A model generated the notes under the pieces. That model was not told where the DNA came from. It saw only the letters and a list, made by a program, of their open reading frames with translations, and searched no databases. From Eleusine coracana subsp. coracana (taxonomy: Eukaryota; Streptophyta; Magnoliopsida; Poales; Poaceae): a DNA stretch of 64,000 nucleotides. Of this stretch, positions 11,996-23,259 are shown piece by piece (positions within the stretch are counted from its first letter, which is position 1; each line of letters starts with the position of its first letter). Position numbers and translations under genes: made by a program. The stretch is taken from contig CM064420.1 in the NCBI GenBank assembly GCA_032690845.1, forward strand, positions 64,406,707 through 64,470,706. The letters are read 5' to 3'.

Positions 11996-14584
11996 GGATC
12001 TCCCTCCCTGTCCTCGTCGCAGGGCGCCACTAGCGATCGACCGGGCTCCCGGCGGCGGCAGAGAGCGCGCAGCCGGGTAAAAGTCCGGCGAGATCCAGGC
12101 TCTCCTTCCTTGATCCCTTTTCTCGCCGGCAGCCGCAATTCGTCTGCGCTTTAATCCGTGATCCCTTCGCGCCCGGCCGATGCTTCCTTTTCCCTTGCGC
12201 GCCTGCGTCGATTGCGTGATGCTTCGTGGGGAGGCAAGGCAACGGAGATGCGGGCGGGCGGCGTTTAATAATGGCAAAGGGAACGGGAGCGCGGGGCCCG
12301 CTGGAGATTGTTTGTGCTCACCTGTCAGTAACAGTTACCTGGACATTACGTGGAGGCCGGCGCGTTGGTTACGGCAGGGACCCGCGGGTCCCACACGCTC
12401 GCTTCGGCCATTTGCTGCGCTCCAGCTTTCCCGGCAGACTGTTACGATGGCGCGTGGGGCCGATCCAGTGGTGGTGGTCCCACCCGCGCGTCCGAGTGAA
12501 TCTTCTCGTCGTATCCCTGGGATCGGAACAGAAACAGCCTTGGAATACAAGCATACAAAATGAAGGCTCGAATCCTCTTTCGCCTGAGATGGGAATTTCC
12601 AGCCGTGGTCAACACTTCACGACCTCGAGAATCATTCGCGAAATTTGTTCTCACTTCGTTTGGAGCAGTATCGCTTTTTGAATTTTGATGCGGCCTTTGA
12701 TGTGCCTGCCCTTTTTATCAACTTCTTTGTGAAGTTTATCGGAACATCTGGCACCCTTGAATGAGAAGAGAGACACAGACTCGTCGGGTGTTAAGTGAGA
12801 CATGGAGGATTGAGATGCAAGATTCCAATCAATGGTGACATTTTTCTAAGTAGCTGAGCTACCCGCATCAACGATCACGCTCTGTGTCCTGAACTCCAAA
12901 AATGTCCCATGATACTGGGCCATGTAATGCTGTTCCTGCAGCCATTTTCCTAAGGACCTCTTAGTATCATAATATGTTCTTGACATTAACAATGGCATCT
13001 GGTGAAAATGCTATGTAACAAGCATATATTTTTCACATTAAGTTTACCTGCCTGCTTGATTTTATTTAGCAAGGGGTAACTATGATTATGTATTTTGTGA
13101 GGTTTGAGAACATAGTTGATACCACGAGACAAGTTTAAAAACCCTTATATATTTACTATTTATTTTGATGTGTTCGATTAATTGGCTATCATATATATAG
13201 TAACATTTGTTTCATCGAGTCAATATTGCATATAGTAGTCACTGCTAAAAACAACAGTCAAATTTCACAACTCACATAAATCAAACAACCTATGAGGGCT
13301 GAAAGCAAAGAGTGCTTTAAAGAATGTCATGCATATTGAAATATCTCTTGTTCTATATAATTGTGAGTTTTGGAACTACTTGATGTGTTAGTATTATGTA
13401 TCAGAGTTTAGTTAGGTTTAATTTCTTTTATAATTCAAAGTGTTTCTAATATGAGAATGTTTTCAGCTACAAATTAATATAATTCTTCTTTCATTTAAAA
13501 AATATATGACTTGATATTCTAGTTGTGTAAACAGACTAATAAATATGTATAGCCCTTTGAAATCAAGTTCATGCATTCAAACCTAGAGATAAACTTGTAA
13601 CCCTAGTTTGATAGCAACATATATTACTTGGGCATGTATTCAAATCTGAATATAATATTGTAATCCTAGTTTCATGATGAAGAGAGGTTATACGCTTTCT
13701 GGCTCCTTTCAACACCGTGGGAAGAAGTTTCATCCTCAAATCATTGGTATTTTCGAATTTTTCTAGTGTTGTGTTGTTACTTGCTTCGATTCTAGGATGG
13801 TAGGTTGGACACCCTTACACCATAATAATAATAAACTTCTTTGATCGTAATGTTAGTGATATCCTATGAATTTAGTTTTTTCAACCATGATTGTGGTACA
13901 ACTTACTACTATACTTAATAAGTATTATTGAACCGAATTAAGATGGTAAACTCTAGCCAGATAAATATTTTAGTTTTGATAGAGCGGGACATATGCCCCT
14001 AGTCAATTAACAACTTACTAAATAGAAATGATCCATATTGCCATTGTCAACCCGCTTCACTCTCTAAAATAGATCTTCAATTCTTACAATTTTATGTTAT
14101 ATTATAATTAATAATTTATTTAAGTATTTTTATATATAAAACAAAATAATACTATTATTCATATGCCAATATATTCACCCAATATTAAGTATGTGTGTTT
14201 TTTTTAAAAAAAAAGATAAGAGTACTTGTAAAGTTGCGCTAAATTTTAGAAGCTGGCAGCGGGTATACCGTTCTATGAAAGTCACACACCATTCCTCCCT
14301 CAAGAATTGAGTTAATGTAGAAAATAGCTCATTTCACTGGCTCCAACGGCCCTGATCTTAATTAGCAATGGTACAAAAACGAGCATGACAGGTAACAAAC
14401 CCATGTGTGCTCAAAGAAATATCGCTACATTCGGCATTCCACCTTTTACATGATCAGGGAAACGCAGGCCGTGTGGATGCATGCAAGAATCCTTGTCTAG
14501 TACTAGTACAAATGTGCAAGAATTCTTCCTCCGTCAGTGCGCGGGATCGTGTCGGAAACAGGATCCGTGACCGAGCTCCAACAG
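11996..14584. other. Intergenic between FLZ copies 1 and 2
   Basis: The first 600 bp are GC-rich and likely promoter/5' UTR of copy 1. From about 12,690 to 14,400 the sequence is AT-rich with no open frame of interest. It may be decayed transposon DNA, but I see no termini, target-site duplications or coding remnant I can name. Confidence 0.4.
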
Positions 14585-15138
14585 TTAGCGTTGCGGCTGG
14601 AGCACCCGCTGAGGACGCTCCCTGTGCACCGCCGCCGCCTGCTGCGCTGTGGGGGAGTGCTGCTGCTTCTTCCTCCGGTACTTGGCACGGTCCATGTCGA
14701 TCTGCTCCCTCCTGCACTCATCGCTGCAGAACGGCGTGTCCCCTCTTCGCTCCAAGAACACGTGCACGCAATGGTTATGATGAAATCAATATACGATCAC
14801 AGGAACATGCGCATGTAGTGCGTGTATGCATAATAACGCAATGCAGACCTGTACATGAAGATGTCGCCACAAAGTGCCTTGTGGCAGAGGGTGCACTCGT
14901 CCAGGAAATGGTGCGCCTCCTCCGCCTCCATGTCTGGGACACAGAACACGGAGGGCGTGTGCCTCGCCGAGGGACTCCCCCTGCTCGCCGCTACCTTCGT
15001 CACGCGGGCGGCATCGTCCTCCGCGGAGGGGCACGGCCGGCGAGCCTGCGCACTACCGCCGCCACCGTCGCCGCCGGAGAACACCGCCGCGAAGTCGGGG
15101 TTCCCGAACGCGTGGAAGTAGGACGACGTGAACTCCAT
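14585..15138 (-). CDS. FCS-like zinc finger protein (FLZ/DUF581), array copy 2
   Basis: Two exons, 14849-15138 and 14585-14744, join to 149 residues from the ATG at 15136-15138. The FLZ domain is C-terminal of centre: C82-x2-C85-x17-C103-x3-C107 with FLDECTLC, DIFMYR and FCSDEC. The loop between the cysteine pairs is two residues shorter than in copies 1, 3 and 4, and carries an extra cysteine (C90). The long N-terminus (about 76 residues) is Gly/Ala/Ser-rich and starts MEFTSSYFHAFGNPDF. The C-terminal tail is basic and Gln-rich. The same phase-2 intron within the MYR codon supports common descent with its neighbours. SnRK1-adaptor function is inferred from the family. Confidence 0.87.
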
Positions 15139-17461
15139 CAGCCGGCGTCTCTTGGAATGGCGAGCCGGTTTCCGGAGTTGGCACGGAGGCGCAGGAGGCG
15201 GGACGACGGCAGCTGCGCTTGGAGAGGACGAGGCAGGAGGGGTCCTGTCTTAAACAGGGAGGAGAGGTCAACAACGACTTGGCGGTTAATTAACGGACCC
15301 ATAGCTGGCTTTACTTCGTTTTGCTTGCTTCTAGGGGAAAAATAGACAGAGCCAATCGATGAATGCATGTGGTTTAATTTGGGAGCACAGAGGTTGCAGG
15401 ACAAGCCAAAAAAAAAAGTGACCTGTGATCTGTCATTGTATTGTGTCTACCTAAATATAGCCTACCATCTTGCTCTGCGTTCATTTGCCATTTTTCGGAC
15501 TCGGCTTGTGTGAGCTGACCCAAGCTCAAGCATCTGGACTTCTTCAAAATTCAACAGAGTATAGTTGGTCTCTGTTCAAGTCACGGTCATGAATTGAATC
15601 TCTTGAGTCTTCACTAGCGGGACATTTCCCCTGTCTGGAAGAAGCAGCAGGAGAGAAAAAAAAAACAAAAGATTCCCGTCGCGTGGACATGCGAGGCGAC
15701 GTTGTTTTCACGAACCGAAGTGCCCATGACATCTCATCAGTTGTTCCCATTGGTGAACACGGTGATGTCCAACTCAAGTGAGTGTCAGACTGTCAGTCCA
15801 TAACATAATGAAATTCTAAACTGTTCGGTAACCAATAACCTCCCAGCCAATGACGATGGAGCAGATGGTTCCGTGCACGCTGCTTCTAGAAACCAACAAC
15901 AAATCTCACAGTAGAGCTGATACATTTTGTGTTTACCGAGTGAGAGCGAGCGACTATAAACTACCTCATCCTCGCTGTTTCGTTGGACGCCAGACTTCAA
16001 GTTGGTCCTCACATGGCTGCCTGCAGCGGCCAGAGGGAACACACAGCTCGCAGCCGGCGCACGGCCAGCTAGCGCATCAGCAGCGGACCGATGCGCGACA
16101 CGTGCGAGCGTGCGCCGGGCGCTCACATGTGCCCCCCGAACGGGCAACAACAGCGCGCCTCTGCGTGTGCAAGCCGCACGAGGCGAATAATCCCTCGGTG
16201 TGCTGCGATGTCGTAACGTGTCAAGAATCTTGCGCATGGCAGAAGCTCCCAAGTGTGCCTTCTTTTCTTTTGAGGCGCATCATCAAGGGCGCGCGCATAG
16301 GCTGCCTAAAAACGATTCTCTTTTCTCCAATTCTCCTTGCTTTCTTTCTCCCTCGGAGGGCTCGTGCACATGGCTGCAACTTGTGGCGAGCACACCAGCT
16401 ATGGAAATTTGAAGAAGAAAAAACGGCCTAGTGGAGAAGGGTCTGTGGCATTTGATTAATGAACCCAAAAGAACACTTCAGGCTTCAGCCGTACTACTTT
16501 GTTCGTACTTGTTGTTAATTTGACTTTTTTTGTTTATCAACTCGAAAGTAATCGTGCAGTGTTAGGGATTGATTCCCATGACATGGCCTTTGTACGAACA
16601 GTATGGGCCTGTATCCGTCAGAGACTCAGAGTTTCTCAACCGCCCAGGTGCTTCAATCTAGAAACTGGCCCTGAACTCTGAGTTCCTTTGAGTTTTGATT
16701 TTTCTTTCATAAGATTATTTGTATAATAATTATAAATTATCGGATCTAGATCTAATAGTTTAAAGAGGTGACTGAAAGTTACTCCAAACTTTCAGGCAGC
16801 TAAAAATTAGCAAGTCCCTTTCTACTAAGCTCGTGAAACGCATGAAGTTTCATGTATGTGTCATATGTGCCAGCTGGTAAACTACAACGATAATCAATCT
16901 GGTTCATGAAGGTGACAGGTACGGTGACGAGGATTAGCTTCATTTGTTTAATGTTGAGCACACTGCAGAGCGAATCGTTGTTCATTCCGGCAGCTGGAAC
17001 TCTGTCAAGAAATCACCCCCTCGTGGGTCAGTACCTGCTGCAAAATTTCATCATGCGAGACAGCGAGAACTAAGATACTACTAGCAAGAGTATTCTGAGT
17101 CAGTCCGTGAGAAAAATCGCAATAACTTTCTTTCACGGTACCGGAATGTTGGATTACATGCCAATCTCTCGCAAATTGTACTAGTTGCTAGCGCGCGACC
17201 GCGCCGGGCAACGGAACAAAGAAGAGAACCCTGTTTGGAACCGATATGTTCTCTCTCCAAGACAACAGGGACACAACCGATTCCGGCTCGCGTCCCCGAT
17301 GGAGCTGCTCACAGCTCGTTCACTAGTAAATGGCAACCAATCCAACAAGAATACAAGATGGAGGCCACGCAAATGCTACTAAAACTTGAGTGAATCAGGC
17401 ACGAATCGATCCCTTCACTTCTGTTCTGACTGTCCTGTATCGATTGATCAGACGGAGGCGT
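15139..17461. other. Intergenic between FLZ copies 2 and 3
   Basis: It contains the upstream region of copy 2 and the 3' flank of copy 3. Open frames around 15785-16430 on both strands show no domain. A short segment near 16,740 (GGATCTAGATCTAA) resembles one in intron 1 of the glycosyltransferase gene near 3,080 and may be a shared repeat remnant. Confidence 0.4.
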
Positions 17462-17903
17462 CTACCGAGCCCAGACGGGGATCCTCCGCGGGCTGCAGCT
17501 CTGCCTCTGCCTCTGCTCCTTCCTCGCGGGGGATCGCTTGGACTTCTTCTCCCTCGCCTCGTCGGTCTCGATCTGCTGCTGCCGGCACTCCTCGCTACAG
17601 AACGGCGTGTCGCCCCTGCATCAACGCGCGGACAACGATCACAACAAAAAACAACGGCGGCTTCTTTCAGACGTTCATGTGACGCGGTGTTTACCTGTAC
17701 ATGAAGATGTCTTTGTTGCCGCCGAGCAATCGGCCGCATAGGAAGCAAGCGTCGAGGTAGTGGTGGTGGAGCACGCCGGCGTTGTCATCGTCGCGGGAAG
17801 CGCGGCGAGGCTTTGGAGGCGGCGACGAGGTCAAGTTGTAGAAGCCAGCGCCGATGTGTTCTGGAGCCTCCAAGGAGGAGGGGAAGTAGTGGTAGTCTTC
17901 CAT
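17462..17903 (-). CDS. FCS-like zinc finger protein (FLZ/DUF581), array copy 3
   Basis: Two exons, 17695-17903 and 17462-17615, join to 120 residues, ending at TAG 17462-17464. The FLZ domain is C53-x2-C56-x19-C76-x3-C80 with YLDACFLC, DIFMYR and FCSEEC. It is followed by a strongly basic tail (residues about 91-120, Lys/Arg/Gln/Ser) that could serve nuclear localisation. The N-terminus starts MEDYHYFPSS and includes a Pro-rich patch. The intron has the same phase-2 position in the MYR codon. A TATA-like element lies about 115 bp upstream of the ATG on the same strand. Family role: SnRK1-interacting adaptor. Confidence 0.9.
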
Positions 17904-18018
17904 TTCTTGGTTCGGCCTCGGTGGGTTTTCCCTTTTTGCTTGCTGCTTCTCTCGGCCGGGACAGGGGAGGAGAGAAGAGGAAGAAGGTGGAGGAGGCTGC
18001 GTGAAGTGGCGGGTGCGG

Positions 18019-18025
18019 ATTTATA
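18019..18025 (-). promoter_or_regulatory. TATA box of FLZ copy 3
   Basis: TATAAAT on the minus strand lies about 115 bp before the ATG at 17903, embedded in GC-rich sequence. That gives a 5' UTR of roughly 85 bp. Confidence 0.6.
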
Positions 18026-19312
18026 ATCCAGGGGAGAGTATCTGATCGTTTTCCGGTTGGGACCTCTTGCTTTCTACAGGGTTTCGTATTGATCCTTCGC
18101 CTTCTAGTAGCTGACACTTGACACCAACTTTTTGGTTTACATTTTGTTGTTGTTGTTTCTTTCTTTTTCTTTTTTTGCTTCTCATGCTCTATAGATAGAT
18201 TATAGATAACAAAATGAATGTTATTTTCGTGACAATAACATATTAACAGAAACATCGTTTCTTCAAACGAAATGCATTTTTGGAAGGCATATATACCTCC
18301 CGTTACAATTTGACGTTGTCACAAACTCCTCAGTGTCCTCTCAGATCATGCTCTCTCTCTCTCTCAAAAAAAAAAGTGCCTACTCAGATCATTTCACAGT
18401 ATCCTTATCATATACAATTGGCCATATTAAAATAATAGATTTATTTATATGAATATAAAATAAGAAATGAGTGATCGATATTTTGCTTCCAAGGTACATT
18501 GTCAGCCAAGAGAACTTATTTTATTACTACTGTTACTGAATTTTCTTTTCTGGACATGTCATATTACAATTATGGATATATGACATTGCAAGTGGTATCA
18601 TAAAATTAAATAGCAATATGGCTTGATAGATTTCTTAATCATTCAACCACAATAGCGTGGCACTGCAAAAATAATTAAGAAGCCAATAAATATTTAACAT
18701 ATCCATACTCTGAGGCATATATTAATATTCGCCTTTCCAAAAGGGCAACTAAAAACGCGACCAGTAAGAGAACAAGAAATAAATTAGTTTTGAGGGCAGA
18801 GACTGAAGGTTCCTTGCAAGCAGAGAGAGTAACAAAGCACAAAATACGTACATGCATCCTCCGGTGGGAGGTGGATCCTCCAAAGAGAATAAGAGGAAGG
18901 TGGTAAAGCAACTGGCCAAGTTGCAACAAAATCTAAAGCTGGCTCCTTTGAGTGCTATGTGGCCAAACCGGTGGCCATGCAAAACCAGGGCGGCAGGGCC
19001 CAGGGTGGCATGGAAGCATGTGTGCTACGGTATAATAACCAACAATAGCATCTCATGCTTCACGGTTATAGTATTTTATATACGTTCTTCTCCCCCCTGC
19101 TAAAACCCAGACGGTGTTTAAGTATTATAATTGGTTCCACAGCTTGCTTGAGTTTACATGAGCCGTCCAATTTTATGGCTAGAATAACCGTAGTTTCCAC
19201 AGCTTACTTGGTTCCTGGTTCTAGGTGGACCTAAACAAGTGTACACTAGTGGGCCATTAGCTTGATTGCTTGATCTTGCACCAATGCTGCTGGAATACTG
19301 GCACGAGGAACG

Positions 19313-19409
19313 TTTGCTTTAAGTAGTCGAAGCGATTTTCAGTCAAATGGATAGGATGAAATTTTGCTTTAAGTAGTCGAAGAGGGTTTTAGTCAAAAGG
19401 ATAGGTCAA
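19313..19409. repeat. Imperfect 50-bp tandem repeat
   Basis: Two copies start with TTTGCTTTAAGTAGTCGAAG at 19313 and 19363 and continue with about 80 percent similarity through GTCAAAnGGATAGG. Confidence 0.75.
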
Positions 19410-22400
19410 TCCTTGTTCTAAAGGATATGAGGTATGGGAACTGTATCAATAATTTTCATCTTTAGTTTCTTCAGAAGTTTATGTGCAATAAAAATTTATG
19501 ACACATCATATCACGCATGTGCAGTACATTATGAGGAGAAAATAAGAAATAAAACGGGAAATTTGTCTTTGACAAACTATAAACACTACTTGACTTCATC
19601 TCTAACACATAACAAACATGATTTTTTTTTTATCTGTAACACTGCAAAGTATTAGCCCTTGTTTTTTTGTAACACAATATATTCGACAAAAAGTTTGTTT
19701 TACTTCTGTTATCTCAATGCATAAAATATATTACAACTTGAAAAGCTTACACATATCGTTCCATTCTCTAACAATATACCTTTTCATAAAATAAATGCCA
19801 TGTATATACCATCAAGCTGCCAAAAGGTTCTGAACACAACATTGTTACCGGGTCTCATATAATTCTCTTTCATGTAAAGTTGGGACAGTTTCCATAAAAA
19901 TGTATTGTATTTCCTTTATGAAAAATAAATTATATTATAAATTACTCAGAGTATATATGTATGAGTGAACAAAGTATAGACCATTGTATTTTCTTCATGT
20001 ATATAATTGCAAGTTAAGTCCTTCAAAACGTGGAATCATAACTTCACATAAGCTCCCACACCCTTTTAAAATTTGTCACGTTTGAAAATTGATTTCTTGC
20101 AACATTAATGAAATGAACACAGTAACAATGGTCTTGTGCGCCATATATGAGGTATGTCCTTGTGAGTTGTCACTTTCATGCGATGTATTTCTTTTTCTGC
20201 CACCCAAACAATGTTTTCCTATTTATTTACGAATCCATTCTTCTTCCACTACAACAATTAACAATGCTTATGAACATCATGAGGTAAGAATCACCGGACC
20301 ACTATCATAGAGGACGAATGTGGTGCAATTTCGCACACATGCATCATGAGCAAGCAGATTTTACCAAATACTAGTCGGCTCTACGCGTGCTAGATGAGCC
20401 CCACAAGGTGGACGCGTGGAATTGCAGCACTGGCGTCGTCGATGTTACTGATGTAACACACGGCCACACCCCCACACCTACGAGCACGGCGCACCGCCCT
20501 TCTCGCATGGAACGTCATTTTCGCCGGGAACGCGATGCGCGCGGGGACGTCGTTGTTTGGTCTCGTCGGGCCTCGATTGCGTCGTGGACGTCGCCATTGT
20601 GTTTGTTTTAGGCTCTATACTTGGACGACGTTGAAACGGCGGGCCGCCGCCCAGTATGGGCCGAGGCGCTGTGGTGGGACAGGGCCTGTATTTTCGGCTG
20701 CGACGAGCCGGCCAGTCCATTTTCCCCCTCCAACCTGCTGGTGCCAGGTTGTGTGTCAAATTATCAGTGAAGTGATGAAGATAAATAAGGTGGTGAAGAT
20801 TCCAGTTGTGAACCGATGTTGGGATCGGTGCAGCGACGAGGTGAGAAAGAAACGCCAGATGGAGCAACTAGTGACCCACAAGCACATGCACTGATGCACA
20901 TGTCCAACCACCGTCGTCGATCGCGAAATCTACTACCGGGCAAACGCACCTATTTTCTTCCGCAGCTCGTTGCTCCTCCTGCTGCCAGCAAACTAGGCAT
21001 GCGGAACAGAATACTACAGGTGACCATCAGTCCGCTAGATAGGTGGGCTCGTGCAATGATGAATGATCTCTCTTTGCCCCGCGCTGGAACCATGTGCCGG
21101 CCTCGATCTAGCCGATATGACACCCATTTAGCTAGGCCGCATCTAAGCGTTTGCTTTAAACTAATGCAACCGTATTGTATAGTATGTCTCAGTCAGGAAG
21201 GACACTTGCCTTTCGAATCGAAGCTTTGAGAGCCCACGTACTGCACCTGCATGTCCGCCGCATCACATGCTGTGGTTAGGTTAGGCGCGGAAATAATGCC
21301 GAGACTGATCGATCGATCGATCGACCCGGCACCAGCTGTGGGTCGTGCCGTCGTGGCCGCCGTGATCGTGCTGCGTCGCTGCTGCTAGTAGTACAACACA
21401 ACAGCATAGCTTCTCTCTCTTTTCCATCGTGGCTACGTGCGCTACGACGACTCGGGATCGGGGAAGAGGTGCCATGTAGCGCCTTGTGAACAGTGACGGG
21501 AGGCTTTCCCCACTTCATCTCTGATGGCATTATCACGTCGATCCCTTTGTTAGGTGGTGGTGGCCGGCGCGTGTACGCTTTGGTTGGACAGAGAATCTGC
21601 ACCGATCTGCGTAACGACGACGGCAGAATGCAGCTGTGCGGCACAGTTGCAAGCGCGCCAACAGATGATTCCGGCCGCGTGCCTCGAATGTCACTACTTT
21701 ACAAAGTTTTCTGATGATCGACTGATTGAAGCGTGAGCCGCTGCATCAAGTTGAACGGTGAACATGCATTGCACGATACGTATATGCTTTCCCGTCTTGG
21801 CTAATCTGTACATGCCACTTTCTTGAGTGGAGGCGACGGGATTCCTGTTGTAGTACTACATGTTCTAGACTCTAATAGTAACTTTGCTTGCCGGTCCGTC
21901 CTGATCGTGATGTCCGACCCGGGCATCGGACCACCTGCTCATGGAACACAACTCAGAGGCACCAAAGGAAAACGAGATCCGGGACGTAGGGGGCCCAATA
22001 GGCCGGCATCTATACTTTTGCTGGTTATGCATGCGCACTGTACACTTTCTTCGCACATACTAGTACACATAGTACTCGACAAACGCCCATTGAACCATCC
22101 TTTTTTTTCTTTTTTAAAAAAAAGGCAGGAGCAACGCCATTCATTATGGTAGAAGAAACAGAATTTACATTCCCAACCAGAAAAAAAATCTTGCTTCTCA
22201 ACTTGGTATAGTAGGTGTAGGTTGCACTCTTCAGAGACTTCAGAACGTAGTTTCAGCCGAGGTTACTTGTACCGCTAATTATTCAGACTCCAGACAAGGT
22301 GTTCAGGGGCGTGAGAAACTGATTAGTGATTATCAGGAGCTATACAGATCACACATATACACATCGGGAAATGCCGCGTGCAACATACATCGATTGCTGG

Positions 22401-22588
22401 TAGCTCTCTTACATTTTCTTATACACATCATTTTTCAAAATTGAGCGACGGAAAAGCCCAAGAAAAGTCGTGGGTGTCTGTGATCGCGTTAACGTTGTAC
22501 TGCATCGATCTTTTCATCTCGATCATCGGGCGGTTCCTTGCTCCCAAGGCGATCGGACGCTTCCTTCTGCTGCCTGCTGATGATATTA

Positions 22589-23095
22589 TCAGGTCGCAAC
22601 GGACACGTTCGTCGCGATTTTGACGCGGCCGGACTCAGCTGCAGCAGCCGGCGTCTCGTGCCTGTGGCGTTGTTGCTCGTTGCTTGTCAAATGATCTTTC
22701 AAGGCTTTGCTGTTCTGGGCCCTTGCTTGCTCGTCCCACAGGATCTGGTGGCACCTACACTCCTCACTGCAGAATGGCGTGTCCCCTCTTTTGTTTGCAA
22801 CATAACAGAAGAAAAATAAAATCAGAACACCATTCAGAATCGAGAAGATTAACATTCAGGTGACCTGACATACATGCTTGTTTTTGAGGAAACGACATAC
22901 ATGCTTCTGATCGTCAGAAATTAGAAGAAAGCAAGCGCACGGCACAAACCTGTACATGTAGATGTCGCAGTCCCGGGCTAGCCGTTTCCCGCAAAGGGAG
23001 CAGGAGTCCATGGCGTGGCGGCAGATCTCACAGTCGCAGGTGCTGGCTAGCGGCTCTATGACAAAGAATGAAGAGCAGGAGGAGGAAGAAGCCAT
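22589..23095 (-). CDS. FCS-like zinc finger protein (FLZ/DUF581), array copy 4
   Basis: Two exons, 22950-23095 and 22589-22787, join to 114 residues from the ATG at 23093-23095. The FLZ domain is C32-x2-C35-x19-C55-x3-C59 with MDSCSLC, DIYMYR and FCSEEC. It departs from the other copies: the usual FLDAC start is replaced by MDSC, and an extra cysteine cluster (C20, C22, C25, then H27) sits just before the domain. The intron again splits the Arg codon of MYR in phase 2. The C-terminal tail is Ala/Gln/His-rich. It is the most isolated member, 4.7 kb from copy 3. The SnRK1-adaptor role is inferred from the family, and the altered N-terminal flank could change binding. Confidence 0.87.
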
Positions 23096-23204
23096 TTTTT
23101 GTTGAACACTGGAGCTGAGTTTCAATACTATTACACTACTAGACTGGACTTAAAACAGTTCTGCTTTTCTTTGCTTGGCACCAGTTACCATCAGAGGAAG
23201 TCTT

Positions 23205-23259
23205 CCTTCTTATAAGGTTCAGGGAGAGAGGTTCAGGAACAGGTCCTTCTTATAAGGTT
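23205..23259 (-). promoter_or_regulatory. Duplicated TATA-containing segment upstream of FLZ copy 4
   Basis: The 15-mer CCTTCTTATAAGGTT occurs at 23205-23219 and again at 23245-23259. On the minus strand each reads as a TTATAAG core 110-165 bp before the ATG of FLZ copy 4, so the gene may have two alternative TATA elements 40 bp apart. Confidence 0.55.

Larger units (their letters stand above)
17904..22588. other. Intergenic between FLZ copies 3 and 4
   Basis: This is 4.7 kb of mostly AT-rich DNA with no supportable gene. It contains an imperfect 50-bp tandem repeat (19313-19409), two miR396-like words in the same orientation (19135, 19195) without a hairpin, and a GATC microsatellite near 21,306-21,324. 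Open frames around 20,478-20,894 and 21,276-21,644 look compositional. Confidence 0.4.

Noticed and set aside
11996..12277. N-terminal extension of FLZ copy 1 by 94 residues
   Set aside because: The frame is open but contains no ATG upstream of 11995. It would need a TTG start, so it is treated as 5' UTR/promoter.
12550..12580. tRNA B-box-like word GGCTCGAATCC
   Set aside because: No A box or acceptor-stem pairing at the right distance, so no tRNA can be folded.
15785..16252. 155-codon open frame on the minus strand between FLZ copies 2 and 3
   Set aside because: Arg/Ala-rich translation of a GC-rich patch. No FLZ block, domain or splice signal.
19135..19210. Two words close to the mature miR396 sequence (TTCCACAGCTTnCTTG at 19135 and 19195)
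   Set aside because: Both are in the same orientation and have mismatches, and no complementary star arm lies within several hundred bases, so no hairpin precursor can form.
21306..21324. GATCGATCGATC microsatellite as a possible regulatory array
   Set aside because: A simple four-base repeat of under 20 bp is common by chance and has no adjacent gene.
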